This document shows positions 12,253 through 24,618 of a stretch of 64,000 bases of DNA, one piece after another. The DNA is from Mactra quadrangularis (taxonomy: Eukaryota; Mollusca; Bivalvia; Venerida; Mactridae), in NCBI GenBank assembly GCA_025267735.1, contig CM046304.1, forward strand, positions 23,439,381-23,503,380. Direction: 5' to 3'. A program made the position numbers and the translations under genes. The notes below the pieces were generated by a model. That model was not told the DNA's origin. It worked only from the letters and a program-made list of their open reading frames with translations, and did no database searches. The stretch's first letter is position 1. Every line of letters starts with the position of its first letter.

Positions 12253-15200
12253 GTTAGACCTTAGTTTTTGTTTGTTATGCTAAATACATGTATATTGTAC
12301 ATGTATAATTAAGTGACTTTCCAGCGAAACTTTCCCCAAAAACATACTACGATAAAGGTGATGGTAAGTCACCTTTATAAACTTGTAGTGATCTGTCCGA
12401 AGACAAGTAGATTTATTATACAATGATGAGAAGTTCGATATACAATACTGTGGATAAAACTTATCAATTTGGAGTTGAAAAGACTAAAGTAATATTTACT
12501 TAAGATGATATTTGGAGCTTCTTATAGACATGTACCAGTCAGTCAAATCTCGGCGGTCAGTCGATCTAATCATCGTCACTGAAAACTTGGACATAATCAA
12601 ATCCATGACTATGGGTTTCGTAGTTAGACTCTATCGATTGAGCTAACATGATGGGTTGATAGGTCAAATAGCATTTCTAGTATTGAACGTGTACGAACTA
12701 TAGTATTTCTTGCTTTTGATTGATGAATTTGTCTATCTTGTCAATTTAAGTATTGACTTCATTTGTGAGTTTCAGAAAGTGCTTTACTTGGCAGGTCCAA
12801 TCAAAAATATTTACGGTATTTCGATGTATCATTTTGATACTATTGTCAACAGTTTTGTACTATTCCTTTTTTAAAAAGAAAACTATAGTTTCAGACAAGT
12901 TGGTACTTCTTAACTAATAATGCATATAGTTTTAAGTTTACCATAAATATATAGATCTATGATTGAGTGAGCAAACGTTATAAAAATTGTCATGTTCTTT
13001 TGCTATATGCAGTTAGTAATTGTCTTAGTGGTAGCATGATGTCTTAACTTTTTTAAAGTTCACTCCCAAAACATATTTGGAAAACTGCCCGTTGTTGTAC
13101 ATATACAAGTCGTTTAGGATAACTTCTGACAAATTTAAACGATATTCTACGAAAGCAATGCCACATGTTATCCTAAACAAGCTATAAATCTGATGATAAG
13201 AACTTTAAATTATGACTTCGCATTTTCTAAATATAAGTCTCGGGCAAATTAAGGACGCTGTTTTTTCCACAAAAACATAATATACATATTTATACTTTGT
13301 TATTTGCATTTTTTGTCAGATCATCACCACCACACTCTCTGTACCAAACCTATTTATGGTAATACGTTTAGTAATTATTAAAACCGCTTGTAGTTAATGG
13401 CTTAATCGTCTCTTAAAATAATTAGGGATTTTATGCTTAAAGATGTTATATAAAAGCCCTGAAATAATGTAAATAATTTAAAAGTTTCTGGTACATAAGT
13501 TTTAAACTGGATGTTAAATTCAACACTTTCTCCACTTGTCTATAATAAAAGTGAAAATGGTCACTAAAGTCTAAAGATTCAATATTCAAAATTTGAGAGT
13601 GAACCACATGGAAAAGTACAGAAAAGATAGATATACTACAATAGAAGAAAGCATGTGTTTAATGAAATTTGTGTCGGTAGCGCATCCAATTAGTCAACAA
13701 GTTTTATTCTCACACGAGACCTTCGTTCCTATGTGGAGTTTGGTCAAAAATATTTTCTACGACTACTTTTCTACCTACCACTGTATCAAGAAAGGCAGTT
13801 AAAGGAATGAGAGTTTGTGCATTGGCCTATGTATTGAGACTTGGGATTGCCCAATGAACTGTGAGTAGGACGACTAACCGCTGAGATAGGCCTACGACTA
13901 TAAAGGATCATACATTGCATTAGGTTAAATAGTTTGCTTAATTTATGCATATTCCGATGGAAATAGTTAAAAATTGAAAACCTCATAACCGTTGCTTTTT
14001 GCAGGTATTCTTGTAAGTTGTTGTTTTTTTGTAAAAAACTCAGTGGAATAAAAACTCTTTTTTTTTCAGCTCATTTTGAAGCAACACAAAGAGGTTTAAA
14101 CAACAAACCATTGGTTGAGGAAACTGAAAAGGTTGACGATCAACAAGTTGCTCCATGTGTTGATTCAAGTACAGCTCCACTTGAGACAGAAGTTGTTGAA
14201 GATAAACAGAATGTCCAATCTGTTTCTATACCTGAACCGATTGAAACAAGTGATTGCACACCAATTCAACTGGAAACCAATGTCACTCAATCACAGGAGA
14301 AGGATACCTTTGCATCCGTGTCTATTGCAGAAAAACCTATTGACTCCGTGGTTACCGGACAAAGTCAAATGGACACCAATACCAATCTTCAACAGAACGA
14401 TAATGAGTACACAACACCTAGCCTTATTGATTCTAAAGTCGTTCCCAAGAACCAAAACGATGCTGTCGGTCAGATTGACTCTAACACCAATGTTACATCT
14501 GAAACACAAGTTATTAAAACCAGTCTAACTGCACCTCTTCAAGACAACACTAACGACACTATGCCAACTAAGACTGATACAAGTGATATTAAACCTCCCA
14601 AAGATGATACTATTGTGTCAGATCCTACTGAACCTGAGCAGTTAGACATTAAAAGCATCAAACAAACCCATGGTGCCGTCAGTTTCACAATATCTCTAGG
14701 GGACGACTCCAGTGTACGTGTACCAAAAGCTAGACCAAAACGGTTTAATACTAAAGTCAGCAAACCTGGCCATAATGAATCCGTAGTTACTAACAAGAGT
14801 GATCCAACACAAATCAACACTGATGTCATAAAATCAACCAATGGTAACTCTGTTGGCGCCACAAAGAACGAAAGAGAAGTATTCGATTCAAAACAGACCA
14901 GCACTGTTGTCACTAGACCAACACAAAACGACTCTGAAATCGCTGCAAATAACAAGGCTGACATCCCTGAACCAACAAAGATCTTCAACGATGTCAATAA
15001 ACCAACCCAGAATGATAATGTAGTCGCTACCAAGAACGAGGTTGCCACAAATCCAAGTAAACCAAAGCGCAAACTAAATCAGAAAGATTTCCCATTTCCA
15101 GTTAAAGGTGTAATGCATAGAAGACACAAACCAGCTGATATATTATTGGTAAATTCAGCGTCAGAAAATATAGTTTGCCAGGGTAAGTAACTCCTGCATG

Positions 15201-18200
15201 TCTTTTCTTTATAAGAAATATGAATTATGTCCCTTTGAATGTTGTGTCATTTTGTGTTTATGTAAACAAATATTTTCTTAACAATTTCATTGACTTCCAA
15301 TATATCAATATATACATGGTACATTCAAATTATTACCTAGAAGAGGCGAATTCCGATCCACATTAGCTTGTGTCAAGGAATATAATTTCACAACTATTTA
15401 TAGCTTGTTTGCGTTGACCTGCGGAAAGTCTATCATTCTTTACTATTTACAGCTAGTTCACCATGGACTGCAAATATGAATACATAATATATTACATTTG
15501 ATTATGCTATGGTCGAAAGATTTTGACATTAATAAAGTTTATTATTTTGACATTCATGTGGCATAATCTCTTTGTCGTAGCTTTAAAAACTTTTTTTTAC
15601 ATTTTTTAACAAATAACACTTCTTATTCTATCTAAAAATACTTATTTCTCTCTTCCCGTGTTTGTAAATATTCTTTGATATGAAATCAATGTTTATTTTT
15701 AGCTCCAGATCCCCTGGAAATTGAAAAAGTTAAGAAAGTATTTGATGAGTACCGAAAACAAATTAAACAAGACAAGAAACATGAAGCCTTTAGACAGATG
15801 GAAGAAAGTTTGTTTGTAAAACACAGGTAAGTTTTCAATGAAACGATTCGTAGTCATAGAAAATCATAGTCTCATTTTATTTCTAGTTTTAGTGATGTAA
15901 GCGGTACTGGCCAGAGGCATTGAATTAATTTTTTTATACAGTGCCCTACAAAAGTTCTAGGACAAAATCGTATGTTTAAGATAAACTGATTCATCTTTAT
16001 TTATGAATATAAAGAAGAAAGAGTCATCTGAGCAAAGTCTAGAGTCAGCATTGATTAGTTTATTAACAAATGATTTAAACAATGTTACATGAATAAGGTC
16101 TAATGATAGTTTATTTACTTGTGTTATACATAATCAGTTTTTCTCAAAATTTCAACTGTCCAAAAATTTTGGAGGGCGCTGTATATTTTTTCAGTAACAA
16201 GCATTATTAAAGAATCTTAACAATAAATGTAACTGAATGTTATTACTAATAAGGCATCATTAGTTTATTATTTTTAGTTCGTGTAAGTTGACTTGAGACA
16301 TACATGTATGATAGCATAACACGCTCATATTCAATAAGATGGAACATTTAATGTTCTATGAGTTACTGAGTGAATACAAATAGGCTGTGAATTGAATTAG
16401 TATGCAAAAGTTGTAAGCCGTGTGTGGGCATTTGGGACAAAAAAGATTTTTGAAATATACACAAGTATGTGTTCATACTGATCTCATAAGTACCCCAAAA
16501 TGTAACATACGTTACTGTCGCCATCTCAATTTTCTGTCTTTGAGCGCAGACTACGAAAAATAGGCACAAAATGTAGTCTTAATGCACTTGGTTTTTAACA
16601 CATACAATGTTCCTGTATGTAAGAATAAGATTTTTATCTTGCTCCTTAGAAATATGAACTTACACACAGCTCTTAAACTTTGTCGCTAAGAGTGTGGAAA
16701 CATACGTGACCGTGAAAAAGATCCGTTTTTTTTTAAATTCGAAACGATATTATAATTGTAAAATATTTTAAAACATAAGATCAGATATGAATATACATGA
16801 AATAAAAACGATTGCCATTAAGTATTCACAGGCATTTCATTAATCATCACATTTTACCAAAATTTTCGGGTAGACTTTTAAGAATGAAACATACGTGACC
16901 ATGGTTTTTCAACTAATGGTAAATATCTTAGCTGAATTAATGTTTTCTAATTAATCACTCTAATGAACTCTTCATTTTATGATAACTTCTTTTGCCATTC
17001 CTCAGGATCGTCTAGAGATACTGCTGTCTAAAGTATCTAATGTAACATACGTGATGTAACATACGTTACCGTTAAAATGATATACCGATCTTACAATGCG
17101 GCAAAGGGTTAAACGATGACATTATCTCATTGCAAAATATACGACATCATCAACCAGGCTGGAAAAAACTTGAATTTGCGTGCCTCTCAATGTAAGCATA
17201 CAATCCTACATAGCAATACTCAAATGGATGTTTCTTGCAATTCATTTGCTACTTCAATACTTACTAAATGTTAACAAATCTGATTTATTCGTCCTTTTTT
17301 GCTTCTGATTTAATAAGACATGGTTTTATGAATTGAAACATACGTTACGTTTGGTAACGTATGTTTCATATGAAATGTATCTTAGTTGATGCTTGTTTGC
17401 TTGCTTGTTTCACAATGTTTCGCTTATTTTTTGAAACTCCAAACGTTCAAGTCCTGAATGTTTCTTTTATATCCTGTCTTTAAGTGTAAAGGAACACAGC
17501 ACGTCTGTTAAATTTAACAGCAGCGAAAAAATTTAGTTCGACTTTTATAAACATACGTTACCACAGGTTGTTGTAATTCCTGACGACACAAACAACATAT
17601 ATCTGAATTCATTTTTGTCGAAGATAAACTAGAATACGTCGCGGAAGATTTTGTTGCAGAACTATTTAAGAGAACATGGTACATTAGCATGGAGCTACGA
17701 ATCGATCATGATAAGGACGCAAACACATCGTTCATGAAACAGCGCTAATCTCTTATCCAATGGCAAACCCATGAGGATGTAATTTGGGTGACAAATGATT
17801 TGTTTTATGAAATAAGTGTGCCAGTACCTCATGGAATGTCTGGGAGAATGTTACAATTTTTACTTTAGTTGTATATTTAAGTGAATTACTATGTTAACAT
17901 TGAATACGATTTAACTGTTTTGATTTTTTGAGACTATTTCGTAACCTTTTTACCTCTTGATTTTAAATTTGTTTTCACTTAATTTTGAACGCAATCCTTT
18001 TAACATTATATAGATATGATATAGTACATAGAAAATAGTTAATGCTACCATTTAATGTTTTAAACTGTTGTACTGGGTGTGACTGATAACACTGGGATAT
18101 GATAGTTTAAACAGTGTTGTTGTAACACACGTTACTAACTAGTTATTTCTTTAGACGTTCATGATTATGATTTTTTCAGTGAGTAAAGTATACAAACTAT

Positions 18201-21200
18201 TAAAACGTATTCAGTAATGTTGTCTGTTCACGGCTATTATACTTTAGTTCTCTTTGAACTTTGTTGGAAAGTCATTGTATGAAGGGTTATTAATGAATTT
18301 CTGTAATTTTGCATACGTTGATCTAAAATTTAAGTCATATTTGAGCGATTTTGTGTTCTGAATTTATCATTTTGTAGTATGTATTTCCAGTACCAACCCC
18401 TTGCCTTCTAAAAATTGCTTAAATCATAGACAAACATACAAATACAGACCAAGAATATAAGTTTTATTAGTGTGGTCCGTGAAGAAACATACGTTACTAT
18501 AGAAAATATGTGCTTGTATTCAAATATGTGTAAAATTTTATTCAGTCTGAGATTGTTCAAACCCTTGCACAATATCAAGCCTCATACATACAGCAACTTG
18601 TAAAATCAGTCAAAACAAAAATAAACAATACTTTATTTTTTGCATTTTTCAAATCTGAATTGTCCCATCTTATTGAATATCAGCGAGCACTCTTTGGCAA
18701 CTACTGTACCACTTACTGATTAAATGTATGTCAATTTCCTTGTCTTAGATACGGGTCTATTGACCCATTGATTTCAAAATAAAATCTTCTTGTTGTCTTA
18801 TATAAATTTACATAAGTTAAAATGAAACTTATAGCTGATACAAGATACGAAAAGTTTTGTTTAAAGTCGGTTTTACATGAATAATGAAATAAACATTAGC
18901 AAATAATCTATTTTCTGACAATATCAATAACATTTAAAAATATTACATTTATTAAAGTCTTATTTAGTCATACTTCCATACTTTAGTGATTTTAGGGAGA
19001 GCTTCATTTTTATGTTTCTTCACCTATTTTTATTATTTCCACAATTCTAAAGATTTACGAGAAAATTTCAATCGATTATGATTGTGTTTATGTTTTACTA
19101 TTTGAGCATGCAAGCTAATTTAGAAAATACAATGATACTTTTCAGTGAACAAGATGATGGCGACAAAGAGATAAATGTTTACAATCAAATCGGCGAAGAT
19201 GTAAAGCTAGATTCTGATCGTGACAAAGCTGAGGCAAGACACATTGAAGAACTTGAATGTATTATAAATTGTGTAATTGACAGAACACTAGACAAGGTAT
19301 TTGATTCTATGTGTTTAGATATTGAAGATGTAGTTGTCGAGGAAGAGATGGCTAAATCAGTTGTATGCTTACCTAAGTGTGATATAGCTCCTGAAACAGT
19401 TGTTAGTGACACTAAATTTGTAAATGAAGAAGTCAGTAAGTTTGATATACCTGAGGTTGCAATTATAACTGGAATAGTTGATGATAAGCACAACTACACT
19501 AAAGATAAATATATTAGTAACTCCGCTCAGCATAAGAGTTTAGTTGATATCGAAGCTGTAAGACAGTCTGTAAACGTTGATGCAATAATGATCAAGTCTG
19601 CTGACCCTAAGATTAAGAGTGATACTGAAATTGTTGGTGATCTTGACAAAATCAATGAAGTGATAAATAAGACCGATGAGCCAAATAATGATTTTCACAC
19701 TGATCGTATTATCAAAGAGGAAAAGACTGGCAAATCTGATATATCTAAGAGAGACATTACTAATTCCATAACTGTTAGCGATCATGAACTAGTAGGAGAG
19801 AAATTTAAGTATGATGTGCCTAAAGGTGATATTGTAGCTGAAAAGCCTAATAAAGTTCCCAAGAAAGTAATTGACACTAAAACTGTTGAAGAACTTCAGA
19901 CTGAAGAAAAGATGAGTAATTCCGATGTATTTAATGATGGTAATGTTTCGATATGTGACGACAAAATGGCAACCTGTTGTGTTACAAACTTTCTGTCAGT
20001 TTTGAATTGGTCGAGCTTACCCGGTAATGTTCAGAGTTCTACATTCAGTGTACCAAAAACCAAACTCGGTGACACTGCTTTAAGAGATGGTGAAAGTCTT
20101 GATATACCCAATGGAAGTTCTGTAAAATGCTTCGAAGACCAAATGGTCATGCAGACAAATGAGGAATGTAATAATAGGAGAAAAGCGCTTAAGCCAACCA
20201 GAAGAAAGCTTAAGAAGGAAAGGAAACTTGAAGTGTTGAAATATGAATTTGAGAATGCCCAGAATAAGGAACGTAGAAGAAAAAATGTAACAGCGAAAAA
20301 CCAAGAAGATGATTCTGAAATTGATTTCGTTCTTGATCCCACAAAAGTTTTAATTGATGATGGTGATGATGATGATGACGATGATGATAAATCAGACGAC
20401 CAGAAAAGCACCCTTAGAACAACAAAAACGTACATTGGACGTCTTAACAAACGCGTTAGTGGTAATGGAATCAAATTAGACATAGAACCCACGAATGGAA
20501 ATGAAATCAAAACTACTCTTAATAAAGACAGTTCGACAGGAAATACTCAATATAACTCCGACGGTTGTAAAATTGGGATGGATTCTACAAGTGCAGATAC
20601 CGAAAAACCGAAGATAAATCCAAAAACAGGACGAAGAATTACTAAACGCCCTGTAGGTCAAAGATATGCAAATATCAAAACAAAGGTATACACTGGAAAA
20701 GGTACAGCTCCATCTGGGTGCTCAACCAATATGAAGTCAAATGGAATAGTTAATTTACCAAGCGTACACAATCAAAATAATACACGACAGCACAATATCA
20801 TCACCAGAAGGAAATCCTCCCGACCTGTTGGTGACAGGTATAAGAATATTAAGACAAAGATTTGCACTGGGCGAGCTGGACCAGCAAGACAGAGAGAAGC
20901 AATTAATGACAATAGATACATGCCAAACAGATTGAGAAATTGTCAAAGAAATGACATGGCATACAGAAATAGTAGAGAAAATAAGTGCGCCAGGTCAAGA
21001 ATTGATACTGGATTAAGAAAGCAACCGAGAAAAGAAGAATTTTATGAAGATGAATTTGATGAGTTTGAATCAAGAAGTCATGTTGACGATGAATATACTC
21101 CTCGGTCGTTGGGTGAAAGAAATGATATGGCATACAGAAATAGTAGAGACATTAAGTATGTTACGCCAAGGATTAATACTGGGCTAAGAAGGCCACCGAG

Positions 21201-24200
21201 GAAGAGAGATGAATTTGACGACAGTGAATTTGATGACGGTGATTTTGATGACGATGAATATACCCCTCGGTTGATGCGTGAAAGAAATAATATGGCATAC
21301 AATAGTGGTAGAGGAGTAAACAATAAGTTTGTCAGATCTAAGATTGATACTGGACTTCGAAAGCAGGCTAGGGAGAGAGAAGAGTTTGATGAATTTGATG
21401 AGTTTGAAACAAGAAGAAATGTTGGACCCAGATATGCGCATCAGCCGATGCGAGGGAAAAATGGTGTGGCATATAGAAATGAAAGAGACATTAATAATAA
21501 ATATGCCACACCAAGGATCGATACTGGGTTAAACATACGAAGGAGAAATAGGGAAGCTGATGAAAAATATGATAATGAGTGTGAAATAAGAGGCAGTTAC
21601 AGAGAGAAAAATATGCATCAGCCGATGCGAGAAAGGAATAACGTAGCATATATAAATGATAGAGACATTAATTGTAAATATGCTGCGTCAAAGATTGATA
21701 CTGGACTTCGAAGACATGTTAGCAGGAGAGAAGCGTTTGAAAATGAGCTTGAATCTAGAAGTAAACATGAAGACAGATATTTGCATCAGCCGATGCGAGA
21801 AAGGAATGACATAGCATATATAAATGACAGAGACATTAATAATAGATATGCTACGTCAAAGATTGATTATGGACTTCGAAGACACGTTAGCAGGAGAGAA
21901 GCGTTTGAAAATGAGCATGAATCTAGAAGAAATCATGAAGAGGGATATATGCATCAGCCGATGCGAGAAAGGAATGACGTAGCATATAGAGATGAAAGAG
22001 ACATCAATAATAAATATGCTACGTCAAAGATTGAAACTGGACTAAATACACGAGGGAGAAATAGGGAAGCGAATGACAGATATGAAAATGACTATGAAAT
22101 AAGAGACAGTTATAGAGAGAGAAATATGCATCAGCCGATGCAAGAAAGAAAAGATGTGGCATACCGTAATGATAGAGACATTAATAATAAATATGCCTCA
22201 TCAAGAATGGATGATGAGATTGGGAGACTGCCGAAAAGAACAGAATGCTTTGAACGAAATAGAAATAAATTTGATTTAGTCAGACAGGATCAGGAGATGA
22301 ATACGTATCGGCCGATACGAGAAAGAAATGGATTGGCGTATAAAAATGAAGGGGAAAATAATAATAAATACGCTTCAACTAACATGGATACTATGCGTAG
22401 AAGGCAAGAAAATTTCAGAGAAGGTAGAAATAGATTTGGTTTTAAGCTTGATTCACGAGGAGGTGCAGGTAGCAGAAATGTGCACCAGCCGATGCGAGAA
22501 AGGAATGAGGTGGCATACAGAAATAACAGGGACATTTATGATAAGTATGCTACATCGAATATTGATACTGAGCGCGATAGACAGATGGATAGGAAAGAAA
22601 ATATTGAAAGATGTGATACCGGGTTTGGTTCAAGGCTTAATGCAGATGGTAGAGATTCGCGTCAGCCGATGCGAGAAAGAAATGATTTGCCGCGCAAAAA
22701 ACCTGAACCTTATTATGGGTTGGGCAAGCATGTCAGTGAAATGGTTCTTGCTGAACTCGTAAGGAAAATGAATATGAAAGAAGAGGAGTGTGAACGTGTA
22801 ATAGAGGATGAAGAAGAAGAACGTCAGATTCAGTTGATGCTTGAAGAATACAACCAGAATTGGAAAAATGGAGGCACATTTTCCTTAGAGGAGGACATTG
22901 AAGATGATGTTGATAAATCGGCTAGAGAAAATGACTCTAAATATATAGTTGATGATCAACAAAGGAAAGATACTATGTTTGTACCATCTCCTCCGCCAGG
23001 ACAACCTTCAAGCTTTCAAACTAGAAGATCATCCAACAATAATATTCAACCTTCTAGAGAAGGAAAACAACTAAATGATAAAGATGGTTATATTGAAAGA
23101 ATGATAAAATATGTAAAGGAAGCAGAAGACGCAAAGAAAAAAGAAAATGCGAATGAAAATGAAACAGAGGAAAAAATAAAAGACAATGACAATGGAGCAA
23201 GTAAAAATGTAAAATTAAATGAAAGTGAATCAGCGAAAAAAGAACAAAACAATAAATCTGGTTATATGGAAAGAATGATTAGATTTGTAAAAGGCAAAGA
23301 AGACGCAAATAAAAAAGGAAAAATAAATGGAAATGAAACAGAGAAAAATGTTAAAGACAAAAATATAAAAGCCAAAGAAAATGAAACAATGAAAAATGTA
23401 AAATTAAACGAATATTGGTCAGTAAAATGTGAAGCAAAGAAAAATGCGAAAAATGCTTCTCTGGAGGCAGGGAAAAGTGCAAAAGTAAATGATTTCAAGA
23501 TATCTGGATTAAGAAACGATGGAATAAAGGAAGTTGACATTGCTAATAAAGTGAATGAAGAACTCATTGAGGACATTCAACCACCTGACGAGTTGTGGCA
23601 AGTTTTCTCTCCCTCTCCACCCCAAAGTGTTAAACCAACGACTAATCTGACTAGACGACGTCAAATGCTACGACCTGGATTTATGTCAAACGGTTCTACA
23701 AAACCTGAATGTGCTAAGCAAACTGATAGATTCGGAAGCGGACGTAAAGCAATGCCTATAGATGAACTTAAGTGTGACAAACTTAAAAACGTAAATGAAG
23801 AAAAAAGTAATAATTTAATCTCAGAGGTAAAGAGGAACGAGGCTTTGTTTATTTCCTTCTCGCCACGTCCGCCAGTAGGAGAAAAACCACAAACCTTGCC
23901 AAGAAAACGACGACCCCCTTCAAAATCTGGCGGTACTGTTAATGGACATGATAGCCTTGAGCAAAATAGTGACAATCGTGGAATCAAAGATGTTTCAAAC
24001 AGTGAAGTTAATTGGGTAACTTCACCAACTCCTCCTTCAAAGGATAAACCACTTAACCACAGAAATCGAAGACCTCTTCCCAAACCTGGTTGTATGGTGA
24101 ACACCACTCCAAGATTTAACAATACTGATCAAGCTAGGCCATCGAAAACAGATAACAGGGGCTCACTTACAGATGACACTAGCAATAGAGATATAAAAAA

Positions 24201-24318
24201 GAAGGGTGAAGCTTTATGGTTTTCATTTTCACCTACACCACCAAATTCCCCTTCTCCTGGAGGAAACAACATAGCAATTACATTACCAGGTGCTAAGAAC
24301 TCCGGCCGGAGAGCTTAG
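12012..24318 (+). CDS. Unidentified 2,216-residue low-complexity modular repeat protein (4 coding exons)
   Basis: The coding exons are 12012-12252, 14070-15182, 15703-15826 and 19146-24318. Every junction has AG/GT ends and the phases agree, giving 6,651 bases including the TAG stop. I do not recognise the family. Visible parts are: a basic N-terminus (MKRRRSKR, a possible nuclear signal); residues 81-451 rich in Thr, Asn, Asp and Pro; an acidic run near residue 897; two RPVGxRYxNIKTKxxTG motifs (994-1010 and 1052-1068); ten tandem units of 55-59 residues (1094-1670); a duplicated GY[IM]ERMI segment (1807, 1865); and five aromatic/SPxPP modules in the last 450 residues. There is no signal peptide or membrane segment. 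The composition (charged, few hydrophobics) indicates mostly disorder. A structural, cytoskeleton-binding or biomineral-associated role would all be guesses. The coding call is strong; the function is unknown. Confidence 0.82.
13058..13604. mobile_element. Possible inverted-repeat element in intron 1 of the repeat-protein gene
   Basis: GTTCACTCCCAAAA at the left faces TTTGAGAGTGAAC at the right. An internal hairpin pairs GTTTAGGATAACTTC with GTTATCCTAAAC. The terminal match is only about 13 bases, so the element boundaries are tentative. Confidence 0.4.
14070..15182 (+). CDS. Repeat-protein gene, coding exon 2
   Basis: The acceptor is a strong T-run then CAG at 14,069; the donor is GTAAGT at 15,183. 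The split codon G+CT restores Ala. The encoded 371 residues are dominated by Thr, Asn, Asp, Ser, Pro and Lys, with degenerate KPTQND and related segments repeating every 20-30 residues. The exon ends with a more conserved-looking basic stretch (KDFPFPVKGVMHRRHKPAD). It is likely disordered. Confidence 0.85.
15703..15826 (+). CDS. Repeat-protein gene, coding exon 3
   Basis: A small exon between TTTTTAG (15,702) and GTAAGT (15,827). It encodes a charged, probably helical segment (KVKKVFDEYRKQIKQDKKHE). The frame agrees on both sides: G+CT gives Ala at the start, and AG+T gives Ser across the 3.3-kb intron. Confidence 0.8.
15937..16184. mobile_element. Tc1/mariner-type MITE in intron 3 of the repeat-protein gene
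   Basis: The left end TACAGTGCCCTACAAAAGTT and the right end CCAAAAATTTTGGAGGGCG then CTGTA are inverted repeats of the CAGTGCCCTCCAAAA type, typical of Tc1-like termini (established knowledge). TA flanks are present. There is no transposase; length is about 250 bp. Confidence 0.75.
16322..18685. mobile_element. 2.4-kb inverted-repeat element with ten AACATACGTTAC-like motifs
   Basis: It is bounded by 25-bp inverted repeats with a shared core ATATTCAATAAGATGG (16322-16346, and complement 18661-18685; 2 mismatches over 25). Inside are ten copies of a motif near AACATACGTTAC: at about 16503, 16697, 16887, 17043, 17057, 17336, 17354 (reverse strand), 17549, 18123 and 18486. There is no sustained open frame, so it appears non-autonomous or decayed. 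It sits wholly inside intron 3 of the repeat-protein gene. Confidence 0.6.
19146..24318 (+). CDS. Repeat-protein gene, coding exon 4 (5.2 kb)
   Basis: The acceptor is ACTTTTCAG ending at 19,145, the only one nearby that matches the phase of exon 3. It is followed by 1,724 codons without a stop. A longer reading from the ATG at 19,078 exists, but those 22 extra residues are more simply intron sequence. The exon contains the acidic run, the ten-unit array (20947-22677), the 174-bp duplication and the SPxPP modules. It ends TAG at 24,316-24,318. Candidate AATAAA signals are at 24,690 and 24,831. Confidence 0.88.
20647..20871 (+). repeat. Two RPVGxRYxNIKTKxxTG motifs within the repeat protein
   Basis: Codons 20647-20697 and 20821-20871 encode near-identical 17-residue motifs: RPVG, then Q or D, RY, then A or K, NIKTK, two variable residues, TG. 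The tail (RY...K[IV]xTG) recurs in every early unit of the downstream array as KYATSKIDTG, so both probably derive from one ancestral element. Confidence 0.75.
20947..22677 (+). repeat. Ten tandem coding units of 55-59 residues
   Basis: Unit starts are 20947, 21118, 21283, 21457, 21634, 21802, 21970, 22147, 22324 and 22501; an eleventh, truncated unit begins at 22678. The consensus start is RERNDVAYRNDRDINNKYAT, followed by SKIDTGLR, a variable charged middle and the linker HQPMRE. Units 5 and 6 are nearly identical in DNA, indicating recent duplication; units 8-10 lose the IDTG core. Confidence 0.92.
23086..23427 (+). repeat. 174-bp coding duplication
   Basis: Segments starting at 23086 and 23260 both encode GY[IM]ERMI[KR][YF]VK, followed by a Lys/Glu/Asn-rich tail. 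The spacing is exactly 174 bases (58 codons), in the size range of the upstream array units but unrelated in sequence. Confidence 0.75.
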
Positions 24319-24618
24319 CTTGACTCTGGATATATATTGGAACATTTCTTTTTACAAACTTGACAATTTTGGACAATTTACTATTGTCTCTATAGAAGAT
24401 TTTTTAAATTGTTGTACAAACGCTGCCTTTTTGCGATTTATTTTGGTTTGTGGTGAAAATTCTCATGATTACAGTTAATTCTTAATAATGTTACATTATG
24501 TAATTGTAATTTAATGATTGATATTGGTGTATGTAGTTGTAAATATTTGTACATAATATAAAAAATTCGAAAATTTAATCATTTTGTATTTAATTTTATG
24601 TTTTTAGAATTTTATATA

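Noticed and set aside
14539..15072. 177-codon minus-strand frame opposite exon 2 of the repeat-protein gene.
   Set aside because: It is a mirror of the Thr/Asn/Asp-rich coding frame; the hydrophobic translation is what the antisense of such codons gives. The plus-strand frame is longer and spliced in phase.
20031..20510. 159-codon minus-strand frame with a poly-Ser run.
   Set aside because: Antisense of the acidic GAT/GAC run of exon 4; no independent support.
22328..22762. 144-codon plus-strand frame in a different phase over the array.
   Set aside because: Shifted reading of the tandem units in exon 4; the in-phase frame continues for 1,724 codons.
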